From Streptomyces echinoruber (GTDB lineage Bacteria > Actinomycetota > Actinomycetes > Streptomycetales > Streptomycetaceae), in the NCBI RefSeq assembly GCF_014651135.1, contig NZ_BMWH01000006.1, positions 62,001 through 126,000 of the forward strand: DNA of 64,000 bases, in the 5' to 3' direction. Shown here piece by piece: positions 35,946 to 44,865 of the stretch. The position numbers and the translations under genes were made by a program. Each line of letters begins with the position of its first letter. Positions within the stretch are counted from its first letter, which is position 1. The notes beneath the pieces are model-generated. The model was given only the letters and a program-made list of their open reading frames with translations, was not told the DNA's origin and did no database searches.

Positions 35946-37022
35946 ATGGCGGTGAGTCGGATCGGCCTGGTCGTGCACGGCGGACGGGCCAGGGCGGCGG
36001 AGGCGGCCCGGACGGTGCGCGCCTGGTGCGCCGAGCACGCCGTGCCGTGCGCGGACATCGACGTGTGGGCGGACGGCGGGCGCCGCGGCGCCCGGGAGGA
36101 GATCGAGGCCGCGGGCGACCCCGACCTGGTCGTCACGCTGGGCGGCGACGGCACCTTCCTGCGCGGAGCCCGGCTGGCCGCGGAGAACGACGCCCTGGTC
36201 CTCGGCGTCGACGTCGGGCGGGTGGGCTTCCTGACCGAGGTCCCGCTCGCCGCGGTGCACCGGGCACTGGACGCCGTGCGGGAGGACCGGCTCACCGTCG
36301 AGCGGCGCATGCTGCTCACCGTGCGTGCCTCGCGCCGGCTCCGGGTGCCCGCGGACATGGCGGCGCTCATGGCCTACGGCCGCGGGCCGCTGCTGCCGCC
36401 GCCGAAGGTCCGCACCGACTGCCCGACCTGCGACGACTGGGGCGTGCCGCTGGACGTCAGGGCGCTCAACGACGTCGTCGTGGAGAAGCTGGCGCGGGAC
36501 CGGCAGGTGTCGGCCGCCGTCTACGTCGCCGGCCGGCTCCTGGCGTCGTACTCCGCCGACGCCCTGCTGGTGGCCACGCCGACCGGCTCCACCGCCTACA
36601 GCTTCGCCGCCGGCGGCCCGGTGGTCTCCCCGCGCGCCGAGGCGCTGGTCTTCACGCCGGTCGCCCCGCACATGACGTTCGACCGGTCGGTGGTGGCCGC
36701 CCCCGACGAGCCCGTCGCCCTGAGGGTGCTCGAACGCTCCGGCCCGGCCGCGGTCAGCGTCGACGGGCAGGTGCGCGGCGTCCTCGACCCCGGCGACTGG
36801 ATCGGCGTCTACCCGGCGCCCCACCGGCTGCGCGCCGTCCGGCTGGGTCCGACGGACTTCTACGGCCGCCTGCGCGAGCGCATGAACCTCACCGACGCCC
36901 CGGCGGCCGTCGCCGACGGCACCCCGCCGCCGCTGTGGCCGGTGACCACCCCGCGCCCGGACGACCTCGCCCACCTGGCACTGCCCGCCCTGCCGCCGCC
37001 GGGCGACGCGCCCGGCCGGTGA
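35946..37022 (+). CDS. NAD(+)/NADH kinase family protein with an inserted cysteine-containing loop
   Basis: This 358-residue protein has the NAD kinase motifs: TLGGDGTFLRGAR (GGDG, near residue 65), GVDVGRVGFLTE, LNDVVVEKL (NE/D motif) and ATPTGSTAYSFAAGGP. NAD kinase phosphorylates NAD to NADP. Between the standard strands it has an insertion of about 30 residues (AALMAYGRGPLLPPPKVRTD) followed by CPTCDDWG, and a Pro-rich C-terminus. These are absent from typical housekeeping NadK and suggest a second, specialised paralogue. Confidence 0.85.
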   Translation: MAVSRIGLVVHGGRARAAEAARTVRAWCAEHAVPCADIDVWADGGRRGAREEIEAAGDPDLVVTLGGDGTFLRGARLAAENDALVLGVDVGRVGFLTEVPLAAVHRALDAVREDRLTVERRMLLTVRASRRLRVPADMAALMAYGRGPLLPPPKVRTDCPTCDDWGVPLDVRALNDVVVEKLARDRQVSAAVYVAGRLLASYSADALLVATPTGSTAYSFAAGGPVVSPRAEALVFTPVAPHMTFDRSVVAAPDEPVALRVLERSGPAAVSVDGQVRGVLDPGDWIGVYPAPHRLRAVRLGPTDFYGRLRERMNLTDAPAAVADGTPPPLWPVTTPRPDDLAHLALPALPPPGDAPGR

Positions 37023-37029
37023 CGGCACG

Positions 37030-37110
37030 GGCGGCGCGCCCGGCCCGGTGACGGGGCGAGGGGCGTACCCGGCCCCGGTGGCGGGGCGAGGGGCGCGCCC
37101 GGCGGACGGC
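37030..37110. repeat. Two-copy repeat of about 30 bp after NAD kinase gene
   Basis: Two units containing GGCGAGGGGCG with a following CCCGGC (about 37049 and 37079) fill the gap between the convergent NAD kinase and phosphoketolase genes. Confidence 0.5.
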
Positions 37111-37140
37111 GGGACGGACCGCGGATACTCCTATGGGAGG

Positions 37141-39528
37141 TCAGCCCTCCCAGCTCCACTCCGCAACCTCGGGCAGGTCGACGCCGTGCTCGCGGATCCA
37201 GGCGTGGTGGCGGGTGCGGGTGTCGGCCATCCGCTGGCGCACGCCCGCGGCGCGCACCGCGAGACCGGGGACGCGGTCGACGACGTCCATGACCAGGCGG
37301 TAGCGGTCGAGGTCGTTGCTGACCACCATGTCGAACGGCGTGGTCGTGGTCCCGGCCTCCTTGTAGCCGCGCACGTGCAGGTTCCGGTGGCCGGTGCGGC
37401 GGTAGGCGAGGCGGTGGATGAGCCACGGGTAGCCGTGGTAGGCGAAGATCACCGGCTTGTCGGCGGTGAACAGGCCGTCGTACTCGAAGTCGCTCATCCC
37501 GTGCGGGTGTTCCCCGCTCGGCATCAGCCGGGCGATGTCGACGACGTTGACCACCCGCACCGCCAGCTCGGGCAGGTGGCGACGCAGCAACTGGGCGGCG
37601 GCCAGCACCTCCAGGGTGGGCACGTCGCCGGCGCAGGCCAGCACCACGTCCGGTTCGCGGGTGCCGTCCTCGGTGCCGGCCCACTCCCACACGCCGGCGC
37701 CGCGGGCGCAGTGGACGCGGGCCTGGTCCACGGTCAGCCAGTCGAAGCAGGGCTGCTTGCCGGCGACGACCACGTTGACGTAGTCCCGGCTGCGCAGCAC
37801 GTGGTCGGCGACCGCCAGCAGCGTGTTGGCGTCCGGCGGCAGATAGACGCGGACGGCCTCCGGGCTCTTGTTCAGCACGTGGTCGACGAAGCCGGGGTCC
37901 TGGTGGGAGAAGCCGTTGTGGTCCTGCCGCCACACGTGCGAGGTGAGCAGGTAGTTCAGGGACGGGATCGGGGCCCGCCACGGCAGCCGCCGCGAGGTCT
38001 TCAGCCACTTGATGTGCTGGTTGACCATCGAGTCCACGATGTGCACGAACGCCTCGTAGCAGGAGAACAGCCCGTGCCGCCCGGTCAGCAGGTAGCCCTC
38101 CAGCCAGCCCTGGCAGACGTGCTCGGAGAGGATCTCCATCACCCGGCCGTGCCGGTCCAGGTTCTCGTCGACGTCGAGGGTGGTCTCCTGCCAGGCCTTG
38201 CCGGTGGCGCCGTAGACGTCCTGCAGCCGGTTGGAGGCCGTCTCGTCCGGGCCGACCAGGCGGAAGTCCCGCCGGTCCGCCGTGTCCGCCATGATCCTCT
38301 CCAGCAGGCCGCCGAGGATCCGCGTCGGCTCGTGCAGGGTGGTGCCCGGCTTGTCGACGGATACGGCGAAGTCCTCCAGCGGCGGGATCGGCAGCTCGCG
38401 GGTGCGCAGCCCGCCGTTGGCGTGCGGGGTGGCGCCCAGCCGCCGCGCCCCCTGCGGGACGCAGGCCAGGACCTCGGGACCCGGCCGGCCGTCGGCGTCG
38501 AAGAGTTCCTGCGGACGGTACGACCGCAGCCACTCCTCCAGCTGCCGCAGGTGCGCGGGGTTGTCGCGGACCCCGGCCAGCGGCACCTGGTGGGCGCGCC
38601 AGGTGCCCTCGACCGGGACGCCGTCGACCTCTGCCGGCCCCGTCCAGCCCTTCGGGGTGCGCAGCACGATCACCGGCCAGTGCACCCGCTCCGTCACACC
38701 CTCGGCGCGGGCCGCGTGCTGCGCGGCGGCGATGCGGTCCAGCGCCTCGTCGAGGGCCGCGGCCATCGCGCGGTGCACCTGCGCCGGGTCGTCGCCGGTG
38801 ACGTGCAGCGGCTCGTGGCCGTAGCCCCGCAGCAGCGTGTCGAGTTCGTCCTCGGGCAGGCGGGACAGCACCGTCGGGTTGGCGATCTTGTAGCCGTTGA
38901 GGTGGAGGATCGGCAGGACCGCGCCGTCGTGCACCGGGTCGAGGAACTTGTTGCCGTGCCAGGACGCGGCCAGCGGACCGGTCTCCGCCTCGCCGTCGCC
39001 GATCACGCAGGCCACCAGCAGCTCCGGGTTGTCCAGGGCGGCGCCGTAGGCGTGCGCGAGGGAGTAGCCCAGCTCACCGCCCTCGTGAAGGGAGCCGGGC
39101 ACCTCGGGCGCGACGTGGCTGGGCACCCCGCCGGGGAAGGAGAACTGCCGGAACAGCCGCTCCATGCCCGCCGCGTCACGCGTCACGTCCGGGTACGTCT
39201 CGCTGTAGCTGCCCTCCAGCCAGGAGTTGGCCAGCACCGACGGCCCGCCGTGGCCCGGGCCCCAGATGCACAGCGCGTCGATTCCGCGCGCCCTGATCAC
39301 CCGGTTGAGGTGGGTGTACACGAGGTTCAGTCCCGGGGAGGTGCCCCAGTGGCCCAGCAGCCGCGGCTTGATGTGCTCCGGCCTGAGCGGCTCGGTCAGC
39401 AGCGGGTTGGCCAGCAGGTAGATCTGCCCGGCCGCCAGGTAGGTGGCGGCCCGCCAGTGGGCGTCCAGGACGCGTACCTCTTCGTCGGTCAGGACGGTGG
39501 TGCGGTCGCGGTGTTCCGCCTGGGGCAT
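37141..39528 (-). CDS. Xylulose-5-phosphate/fructose-6-phosphate phosphoketolase
   Basis: This 795-residue thiamine-diphosphate enzyme splits xylulose 5-phosphate (and often fructose 6-phosphate) to acetyl phosphate. Phosphoketolase signatures include [38 protein letters not shown], the ThDP region [12 protein letters not shown] and [13 protein letters not shown], and late [13 protein letters not shown]. Full length for the family. The ATG at 39528 has GGAG at six bases; the longer frame is Arg/Thr/Pro-rich non-coding. No acetate kinase or phosphotransacetylase gene is adjacent, so acetyl phosphate must be handled by enzymes encoded elsewhere. Confidence 0.95.
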   Translation of the reverse strand: MPQAEHRDRTTVLTDEEVRVLDAHWRAATYLAAGQIYLLANPLLTEPLRPEHIKPRLLGHWGTSPGLNLVYTHLNRVIRARGIDALCIWGPGHGGPSVLANSWLEGSYSETYPDVTRDAAGMERLFRQFSFPGGVPSHVAPEVPGSLHEGGELGYSLAHAYGAALDNPELLVACVIGDGEAETGPLAASWHGNKFLDPVHDGAVLPILHLNGYKIANPTVLSRLPEDELDTLLRGYGHEPLHVTGDDPAQVHRAMAAALDEALDRIAAAQHAARAEGVTERVHWPVIVLRTPKGWTGPAEVDGVPVEGTWRAHQVPLAGVRDNPAHLRQLEEWLRSYRPQELFDADGRPGPEVLACVPQGARRLGATPHANGGLRTRELPIPPLEDFAVSVDKPGTTLHEPTRILGGLLERIMADTADRRDFRLVGPDETASNRLQDVYGATGKAWQETTLDVDENLDRHGRVMEILSEHVCQGWLEGYLLTGRHGLFSCYEAFVHIVDSMVNQHIKWLKTSRRLPWRAPIPSLNYLLTSHVWRQDHNGFSHQDPGFVDHVLNKSPEAVRVYLPPDANTLLAVADHVLRSRDYVNVVVAGKQPCFDWLTVDQARVHCARGAGVWEWAGTEDGTREPDVVLACAGDVPTLEVLAAAQLLRRHLPELAVRVVNVVDIARLMPSGEHPHGMSDFEYDGLFTADKPVIFAYHGYPWLIHRLAYRRTGHRNLHVRGYKEAGTTTTPFDMVVSNDLDRYRLVMDVVDRVPGLAVRAAGVRQRMADTRTRHHAWIREHGVDLPEVAEWSWEG

Positions 39529-39540
39529 GGAGGACTCCGT

Positions 39541-39765
39541 GGGTCGTCGTGTCGGGTGACTGCGCGGTGCGTACGGGGTGTGCGTGCGGGTGTGCGTACG
39601 GGGGGTGCGTGCGAGTCGTGCGTGCGGGTGCGGAAGGGCCGTGCACCGGGCGAGTACCGGCGTCGGCGGCACTGATGCCCGACCGTCGGCGGATGCGGCC
39701 GGCCGGGTGATCCGGTCCGGTCCCGTACGACCCGTACGACTCGCACGACCCGTACGAGGAGCACC
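39541..39765. repeat. Low-complexity repeats upstream of phosphoketolase
   Basis: Between 39560 and 39640 GTGCGTGCGG and GTGCGTACGG units alternate. At about 39722-39764 CCCGTACGACTC-like 12-bp units recur four times. The phosphoketolase promoter must lie in or beyond this region. Confidence 0.55.
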
Positions 39766-39994
39766 ACAAGCATCGCGGCGGGCACGGCACCGGGGCAGGG
39801 GCCGCCCGTCCCGGCTCGGGCCCGAAGGTCCCCGGTGCCCCGGTTGCCGCGCGCCCGGCCGTCCCCGGCCGCCTCGCCGTCTCTGGCCGCCTCACCGTTC
39901 CGGTCGCCAGTGCCCTGGCTGCCCCGGTTGTCGTCGGCCGCTCCGCCGCTCCGCCGCTCCGGTCGTCCCCGGCGGTCCCGTCGTCCCCGGCCCG

Positions 39995-40164
39995 GTCGAC
40001 GAGGACACGCCGACCGACCCGCGCACCGTGTACGCGGCCACCAAGCTCGCCCAGGAGCATCTCGCCGCCGCGTGGGCGCGGGCGACCGGAGGCCGGGTGG
40101 CGGCGCTGCGGTACCACAACGCGACGGCATGGCGGAGTGCGCGGCGGCGGCGCTGCGCGTGTGA
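39995..40164 (+). pseudogene. Relic of an NAD-dependent epimerase/dehydratase gene
   Basis: One frame reads VDEDTPTDPRTVYAATKLAQ and EHLAAAWARATGGRVAALRY-HN, which matches the YxxxK active-site helix and the following strand of extended SDR sugar epimerases. It then runs out. The next frame immediately gives MAECAAAALRV and a stop, which resembles the C-terminal end of the same kind of protein. The N-terminal half and the centre are missing. This looks like a gene reduced by deletions, with repeat DNA upstream. Confidence 0.6.
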
Positions 40165-40322
40165 GGCCCGCGGAGCCGACGCGGCGGACCGGGGGCGGGG
40201 CAGGGGTGAATGGGGGACGGCAGGGACGGGCGGGAACGAACCCGGGCCGGGCGGGGACGGGCGAGGTGAGTGGGGCGGGCGGACCGGTCCCGGGGGAGTG
40301 GGAGTCCGCTGCCCCGTCCCGT

Positions 40323-40874
40323 CTATCCCTCGCCGCCCTTCCCGTCCCGCAGCGCGATGCGGGCGGTGATGCGCTTGCCGACCGGCTCCCGGCGGGCCTC
40401 GAAGCCCTCGGCGACGGCCATCACGATCTCCAGCCCGTGCTGGCCCACCCGCTTGGGATCGGCCGTCCGGGCCACCGGCAGCACCGGATCGCTGTCCCAG
40501 ACCGCCACCTCCACCGCCGTGCCGACGACACGCAGGTCGAGCAGGACCGGGCCGGGGGCGTACTTGCGGGCGTTGGTGACCAGTTCACTGACCACCAGTT
40601 GCGTGAGGTCCAGAGCGCGCGCCGAGACCGGGACACCGTGCTCGTCCCTCAGCCGGGTGAGGAACTCCGCCGCGAGGTGCCGGGCGCGGGCGATGCACGC
40701 CCCGCCGCCGTCCAGCGCCGCGGACACCTGGAAGCGCTCGGGGTTCGGCGCTATGGGGCCCTCCCCCAGAGGGACTGGTTCCATCCGCACCGCCTTCACT
40801 GCCCCGCTCACGCGCCCGCGCCTGCCCGCAAGCGCCCCGTGCACGCCCTGTGTGCCCCCGGTTGGCGGAGCCAT
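40323..40874 (-). CDS. HATPase-domain anti-sigma/regulatory kinase (RsbW-like)
   Basis: This 183-residue protein has a GHKL ATPase domain: LTQLVVSELVTNARKYAPG (N box), VAVWDSDPVLP and KRVGQHGLEIVMAVAEGF (G2-type), then ITARIAL. In Streptomyces such small kinases phosphorylate STAS antagonists or bind sigma factors. It is divergent from a STAS gene, which supports partner switching. ATG 40874 is the most likely start; a later ATG (MEPVPLGEG) is possible. Confidence 0.82.
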   Translation of the reverse strand: MAPPTGGTQGVHGALAGRRGRVSGAVKAVRMEPVPLGEGPIAPNPERFQVSAALDGGGACIARARHLAAEFLTRLRDEHGVPVSARALDLTQLVVSELVTNARKYAPGPVLLDLRVVGTAVEVAVWDSDPVLPVARTADPKRVGQHGLEIVMAVAEGFEARREPVGKRITARIALRDGKGGEG

Positions 40875-40953
40875 GCGAACCGCGTCCCCGTAGTATCCGG
40901 TCAGGCCCCCGGCGAATCCACCGGCTGGAGTACACGAGCTTGCTGAGGGAAGT

Positions 40954-41319
40954 GTGGCAGACAATCGCGGAGCAGCAGGACCGGACCGGCTGACGATCAC
41001 CCGTGCCTCTGTCGACGGCGTCGGCGTCGTCACCGTGCGCGGCGAGATCGACCACCACACCGGCGACCCCCTGCGTACGGCCCTCGCCCTGCCCGGCGGC
41101 GGTCCCGCCCCGCGGATCGTGGTGGACCTCAGCGGGGTGACGTTCATGGACTCCAGCGGCATCAACATCCTCGTCGCCGCGCACAACGCCGCCCGCGACG
41201 CGCACGGCTGGCTGCGTCTGGCCGCCCCCACCGATTCCGTGCTGCGCACCCTGCGCATCGTCGGCGTGGACGCCGTCATCGACTGCTACCCCACCCTGCG
41301 GCAGGCCCTCGACACCTGA
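40954..41319 (+). CDS. STAS-domain anti-sigma factor antagonist
   Basis: This 121-residue STAS protein has the phosphorylatable serine in TFMDSSGINILVAAH (near residue 67), VVTVRGEIDHHTGDPLRTAL at its start, and a last helix (IVGVDAVIDCYPTLRQAL). Unphosphorylated antagonists bind the anti-sigma kinase and free the sigma factor. The GTG at 40954 has GAGGGA upstream. It is divergent from the HATPase gene with 79 bases between them, so the two are probably coregulated. Confidence 0.88.
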   Translation: MADNRGAAGPDRLTITRASVDGVGVVTVRGEIDHHTGDPLRTALALPGGGPAPRIVVDLSGVTFMDSSGINILVAAHNAARDAHGWLRLAAPTDSVLRTLRIVGVDAVIDCYPTLRQALDT

Positions 41320-41362
41320 CCCGGCACCCCGCGGCTCCCCGCGCACCCGGGGGAGTAGCCGC

Positions 41363-42550
41363 ATGGCCGACGGTTACTCGGGGAGCATGGCCAGACTTCA
41401 TCTTCCGCAGCTTCCGCATCTCCCGGGGCGCCGGTCCGATCCTCCCCCGGGGACCGAGACCGCCCGCAGAGACGACGAGGACCGGGGACGGGACGAGGAC
41501 CGGGGACGGGACGAAGACCGGGAACGGGACGAAGACCGGGAACGGCAGGTGCCGGGGCCGGAGGAGGTCGGGCCCGGTCCGGAGGTGGAGCGGCGGGCGC
41601 CGGGGGCGCCGACGAAGCTGCCCAAGGACGCGTGGCGTGCGGTGCTGAAGGGCAGTCTGCGCGAGTTCAAGGACGACGAGCTGACCGACCGGGCGGCGGC
41701 GCTGACGTACTACGGGGTGCTGTCGCTGTTCCCGGCGCTGCTGGTGCTGGTGAGCCTGCTGGGCATCGCCGGGAAGTCGGCCACCAGCGAGGTGCTGGAC
41801 ACTCTCCAACGGCTCACGCCCGGTTCGGCGCGCACCATCATCACCCGGGCGGTGCAGCAGCTGCAGGGCAACGCCGGCACCGGCTCGGTGATGGCGGTGG
41901 TGGGCATCGTGCTGGCGGTGTGGTCGGCCTCCGGCTATGTGGCCGCGTTCATCCGCACCGCCAACGCCGTCTACGACGTGCCGGAGGGCCGGCCGGCGTG
42001 GAAGGTGCTGCCGGTGCGGATCGGGCTGACGGTCGTGCTGATGGTGCTGGCGGTGGTCAGTTCGCTCATCGTGGTGTTCACCGGCGGCATCGCCCGGCAG
42101 GCCGGGCGGGCGCTGGGGATCGGGGACAGCGCGCTGACGGTGTGGTCGATCGCCAAGTGGCCGGTGCTGGTGGTGCTGGTCACGATGATGATCGCGATTT
42201 TGTACTGGGCCAGCCCCAACGCCCGGGTGCGGGGCTTTCGGTGGATCACCCCGGGCAGTTTCCTGGCGCTGGTGATCTGGCTGATCGCCTCGGCCGGGTT
42301 CGCGTTCTACGTGGCCAACTTCGCGTCGTACAACAAGACCTACGGCACGATGGCCGGCGTCATCGTCTTCCTGGTGTGGCTGTGGATCAGCAACCTGGCG
42401 ATCCTGCTGGGCCTGGAGTTCGACGCCGAGACCATCCGCCAGCGGGCCGTCGCCGGCGGCTACCCGCCCGGGGCCGAGCCCTACACCCGGCCCCGCGACA
42501 CCAGGAAGTGGGACGAGGACGACCTGCGCCGGCTGGGCGGGGAGAGCTGA
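41363..42550 (+). CDS. YihY/BrkB-family membrane protein
   Basis: This 395-residue protein has a charged N-terminus with a hexapeptide repeat (DRGRDE / DRERDE), then a YihY domain with six hydrophobic segments (LTYYGVLSLFPALLVLVSLL, ITPGSFLALVIWLIASAGFA and GVIVFLVWLWISNLAILLGL among them). The segment FASYNKTYGTMAG is characteristic of the family. It is not RNase BN despite old annotations; the role may be transport or envelope maintenance. GGGGGAG is seven bases before ATG 41363. Confidence 0.9.
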   Translation: MADGYSGSMARLHLPQLPHLPGRRSDPPPGTETARRDDEDRGRDEDRGRDEDRERDEDRERQVPGPEEVGPGPEVERRAPGAPTKLPKDAWRAVLKGSLREFKDDELTDRAAALTYYGVLSLFPALLVLVSLLGIAGKSATSEVLDTLQRLTPGSARTIITRAVQQLQGNAGTGSVMAVVGIVLAVWSASGYVAAFIRTANAVYDVPEGRPAWKVLPVRIGLTVVLMVLAVVSSLIVVFTGGIARQAGRALGIGDSALTVWSIAKWPVLVVLVTMMIAILYWASPNARVRGFRWITPGSFLALVIWLIASAGFAFYVANFASYNKTYGTMAGVIVFLVWLWISNLAILLGLEFDAETIRQRAVAGGYPPGAEPYTRPRDTRKWDEDDLRRLGGES

Positions 42551-42613
42551 CCACCACCACCCGGGAACCCGCCCGGTCGGTGTGCGCCGCCGGATGCCGG
42601 ATACCTGCGATGC

Positions 42614-43174
42614 ATGAAAGTGCAGGCAGGAGTAAGAGAAGTCGACCGGGTGCTGACACAGCGGGCGGGATCCCGGGTGCCGCCGGACGTCGGCCGGGTG
42701 CTGTCGGCGGTGGAGGAGGCCGCGGAGGGCAGCAAGCTGTGGTGCGGAACCGCCGCGGCGCTGGCCGCGTTCGGCGGGTGGCGCGGGCGCCGGGCCGCCG
42801 CCGCAGGCCTGGCGGCGCTGGCGGTGGCGCAGCTCCTGGGCAACGGCCTGTGCAAGCAGCTCGCCCGCCGGCCGCGGCCGCCCAAGGAGTGGGTGCCGCA
42901 CGACGAGGTCGAGGACCGTCCCGACTCCCCCTCCTTCCCGTCCGGGCACACCGCGGCCGCGGTCGCCTTCACCGCCGCCGTCGCCCCGGTGTGGCCCGCG
43001 GTCGGCGCCGTCTGCGCGGTTCCGGCCGCCATGGTGGCCGTCGAGCGGGTGCAGTCCGGCGCCCACTACCCGAGCGACGTCGCCGGCGGCGCGGTCGTCG
43101 GCCTGGCCGGCGCGTGGCTGGCGAGACGCCTGCCGCGGCTGGTGCTGCGGCGCCGGCTGAAGCCGGGTCCCTGA
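42614..43174 (+). CDS. PAP2-family membrane phosphatase
   Basis: This 186-residue protein has the three PAP2 motifs: K-x6-RP (KQLARRPRP), PSGH (SFPSGHTAAAVAF) and R-x5-H-x3-D (ERVQSGAHYPSDV). Hydrophobic helices flank the motifs. It probably dephosphorylates lipid phosphates such as undecaprenyl diphosphate or phosphatidic acid at the outer membrane face. There is no good Shine-Dalgarno sequence before ATG 42614. It lies 63 bases after the YihY gene and is followed by a very strong terminator. Confidence 0.88.
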   Translation: MKVQAGVREVDRVLTQRAGSRVPPDVGRVLSAVEEAAEGSKLWCGTAAALAAFGGWRGRRAAAAGLAALAVAQLLGNGLCKQLARRPRPPKEWVPHDEVEDRPDSPSFPSGHTAAAVAFTAAVAPVWPAVGAVCAVPAAMVAVERVQSGAHYPSDVAGGAVVGLAGAWLARRLPRLVLRRRLKPGP

Positions 43175-43187
43175 CTCCGCCCGGACG

Positions 43188-43296
43188 GTGCGCCCCGTCC
43201 GAGCGGTGCGTCTCATCCGGGTGGTGCGTCTTGCTCCGAGCGGTGCGTCTCATCCGGGTGGTGCGTCTTGGCCGGGTGGTGCGTCCCGTCCGGGCG
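43188..43296. repeat. 18-bp tandem repeat, six copies
   Basis: Units of the form GTGCGTCTCATCCGGGTG start at 43188, 43206, 43224, 43243, 43261 and 43279, one of them 19 bases long. The array lies between the PAP2 stop and its terminator. Confidence 0.85.
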
Positions 43297-43297
43297 A

Positions 43298-43340
43298 TGT
43301 CTCCCGTCCGGCGGGCATGAAGTCCGCCGGACGGGAGACA
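43298..43340 (+). terminator. Strong hairpin terminator
   Basis: A perfect 17-bp stem (TGTCTCCCGTCCGGCGG at 43298-43314 with 43324-43340) with a 9-base loop. It is the longest perfect terminator stem seen in the window. Confidence 0.9.
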
Positions 43341-43383
43341 CGGGGGGCAGACCACAGGGGTTCGCTCATGCTGGGGGACTGCC

Positions 43384-43683
43384 ATGCAGCCGACCACACC
43401 GCGCGACGCGCTCGCCATCGCCGCCGCGGCGGCCACGGGAGCCGTCGTCGCCGCCACGGGCGTGCTGGCCGTCGCACGCCGACGCGCGCGCCGCGACCCG
43501 GAACCGCACCTCCGGCCGCGTGCAGCGGGACCGGACCGGGTCGATGAGCTGCACTTCGCCTTCCGTGACCGGACGGTCCCGCCCGCCGGCACGCCGGAGG
43601 AGGTCCTGCGGCAGTACTGGAGCCGGCTGCATCCGCTGCGGTTCGCGTCCGCGTCGAACCTGCCGGTGGCGCCCGTCGCGTGA
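43384..43683 (+). CDS. Small hypothetical membrane protein
   Basis: This 99-residue protein has GGGGGAC before ATG 43384, one membrane helix (ALAIAAAAATGAVVAATGVL) followed by a cluster of arginines, and a soluble C-terminus (DELHFAFRDRTVPPAGTPEE, VLRQYWSRLHPLRF). It is not recognised. The codon bias and ribosome-binding site support a real gene. It precedes the holin-like/DUF3618 pair. Confidence 0.6.
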   Translation: MQPTTPRDALAIAAAAATGAVVAATGVLAVARRRARRDPEPHLRPRAAGPDRVDELHFAFRDRTVPPAGTPEEVLRQYWSRLHPLRFASASNLPVAPVA

Positions 43684-43809
43684 TCCCGCCGCGCGGCCGC
43701 GACGGCGGTCCTGAACTGTGGCGACCGGGGTACTCGCGCACACCGGGGCGGCCGGACCGCATGCGCGGAGACCCCGTAAGAGACCCACGATCGACGAGAG
43801 GTGAGCGCC

Positions 43810-44244
43810 GTGTCGAGCACGCAACCGCACACCACCGCCTCCGGCCCGGGCACCGGGTCCGGGCAGGAGCCGGTGAGTGAGCTGGTGCGGCGGGCCTCGC
43901 AACAGCTGACGGAGCTGGTACGAGGCGAACTCCGCCTGGCGCAGGCGGAGATGAAGGAGAAGGGCAAGCGCTACGGCAAGGGCGGCGGACTGTTCGGCGG
44001 GGCCGGCATCGTCGGCTTCCTGATGCTGCAGGCGCTGGTCGCCACCGCGATCGCGGCCCTGGCGGTACCGCTGCCGGTGTGGGCGGCGGCACTGATCGTC
44101 ACCGCGGTGCTGGGCGTGATCGCCGCGGTGATGGCCCTCGGCGGCAGGAAGCAGGTGAGCCGGGCCGCGCCCCCGGCACCCGAGCGGACCATCGAGAACG
44201 TCAAGGCCGACGTGGCCGAGATCAAGGAGAGCGCGCACCGATGA
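43810..44244 (+). CDS. Actinobacterial holin-X-like (phage holin family) membrane protein
   Basis: This 144-residue protein has an amphipathic N-terminal helix (ELVRRASQQLTELVRGELRL), two membrane helices (AGIVGFLMLQALVATAIAAL and WAAALIVTAVLGVIAAVMAL) and a charged tail. This is the pattern of PF07332 proteins, which are chromosomal and not necessarily phage-derived. GTG 43810 is favoured by GAGAGGTGA. Its stop overlaps the ATG of the DUF3618 gene. Confidence 0.85.
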   Translation: MSSTQPHTTASGPGTGSGQEPVSELVRRASQQLTELVRGELRLAQAEMKEKGKRYGKGGGLFGGAGIVGFLMLQALVATAIAALAVPLPVWAAALIVTAVLGVIAAVMALGGRKQVSRAAPPAPERTIENVKADVAEIKESAHR

Positions 44245-44822
44245 GCGAACCGATCAACGGCCGGGCGATCGCCGCGAGCCCGGAGGAACTGCGCGAGCAG
44301 GTCGAGCGCACCCGGGCCGAACTCGGGGAGACCGTCGACGCGCTCGCCGCCAGGGCCGACGTCAAGGCCCGCGCCCGGGAGAAGGCAGCCGAGGTCAGGC
44401 GGCAGGCGATGGCCAAGGCGGGAGAGGTGAAGGAGCAGACGGTGGTGAAGACGGGCGAGGTCAGGCAGCAGGCGATGGTGAAGGCCGGAGAAGTGAAGCA
44501 GCAGGCGGTGGCCAAGGCCGGAGTGGTGAGGGAACAGGCGGTGGCCAAGGCCGGAGAGTTCCGGGCCAGGGCCGCCGGAACCGCCTCCCGGGTGCAGGAG
44601 AAACTGCCCGATCCGGTCCGGGACAAGGCCGCCCGGGCCGCCGGGCAGGCCCGCGCCAAGGCGGCGCAGGCCGGGCGGCTGTGGGAGGAGAAGGCGCCCG
44701 AGCCGGTCCGTGAGAAGACCGCCCGGGGAGCGCGGCTGGCCCGGGACAACCGCACCGCGCTGCTGTCCGCGGCGGGCGCGCTCGTCCTGGCGTGGCTGGT
44801 GTTCCGGCGCCGGCAGAGCTGA
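44241..44822 (+). CDS. DUF3618 protein with 11-residue amphipathic repeats
   Basis: This 193-residue protein begins with the DUF3618 motif (SPEELREQVERTRAELGETV, DALAARADVKARAREKAAEV). Five consecutive 11-residue units follow (VRRQAMAKAGE, VKEQTVVKTGE, VRQQAMVKAGE, VKQQAVAKAGV, VREQAVAKAGE), then further Lys/Ala helix and one C-terminal membrane anchor (AALLSAAGALVLAWLVF type). Such 11-mers form amphipathic or right-handed coiled-coil helices, as in LEA or apolipoprotein-like proteins. It is coupled to the holin-like gene by an ATGA overlap, suggesting a two-component membrane-associated complex of unknown role. Confidence 0.82.
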   Translation: MSEPINGRAIAASPEELREQVERTRAELGETVDALAARADVKARAREKAAEVRRQAMAKAGEVKEQTVVKTGEVRQQAMVKAGEVKQQAVAKAGVVREQAVAKAGEFRARAAGTASRVQEKLPDPVRDKAARAAGQARAKAAQAGRLWEEKAPEPVREKTARGARLARDNRTALLSAAGALVLAWLVFRRRQS

Positions 44823-44865
44823 ACCGGGGCGGACACCGACAGGACTGATCCGGGCGGATGCCGAC

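Noticed and set aside
37048..39675. An 875-codon plus-strand open frame
   Set aside because: It is the antisense shadow of the phosphoketolase gene, with His/Val/Arg-rich translation and no recognisable motif.
42614..42640. Leaderless promoter for the PAP2 gene (GATACC before ATG)
   Set aside because: The -10 match is poor and no matching -35 box was found, so it was not listed.
43188..43296. Possible CRISPR or iteron origin
   Set aside because: The 18-bp units are head-to-tail without spacers, the DNA is GC-rich, and no replication gene is nearby.
43810..44244. Prophage remnant suggested by the holin-like protein
   Set aside because: No other phage genes are nearby, and this holin-X-like family is chromosomal in actinomycetes.
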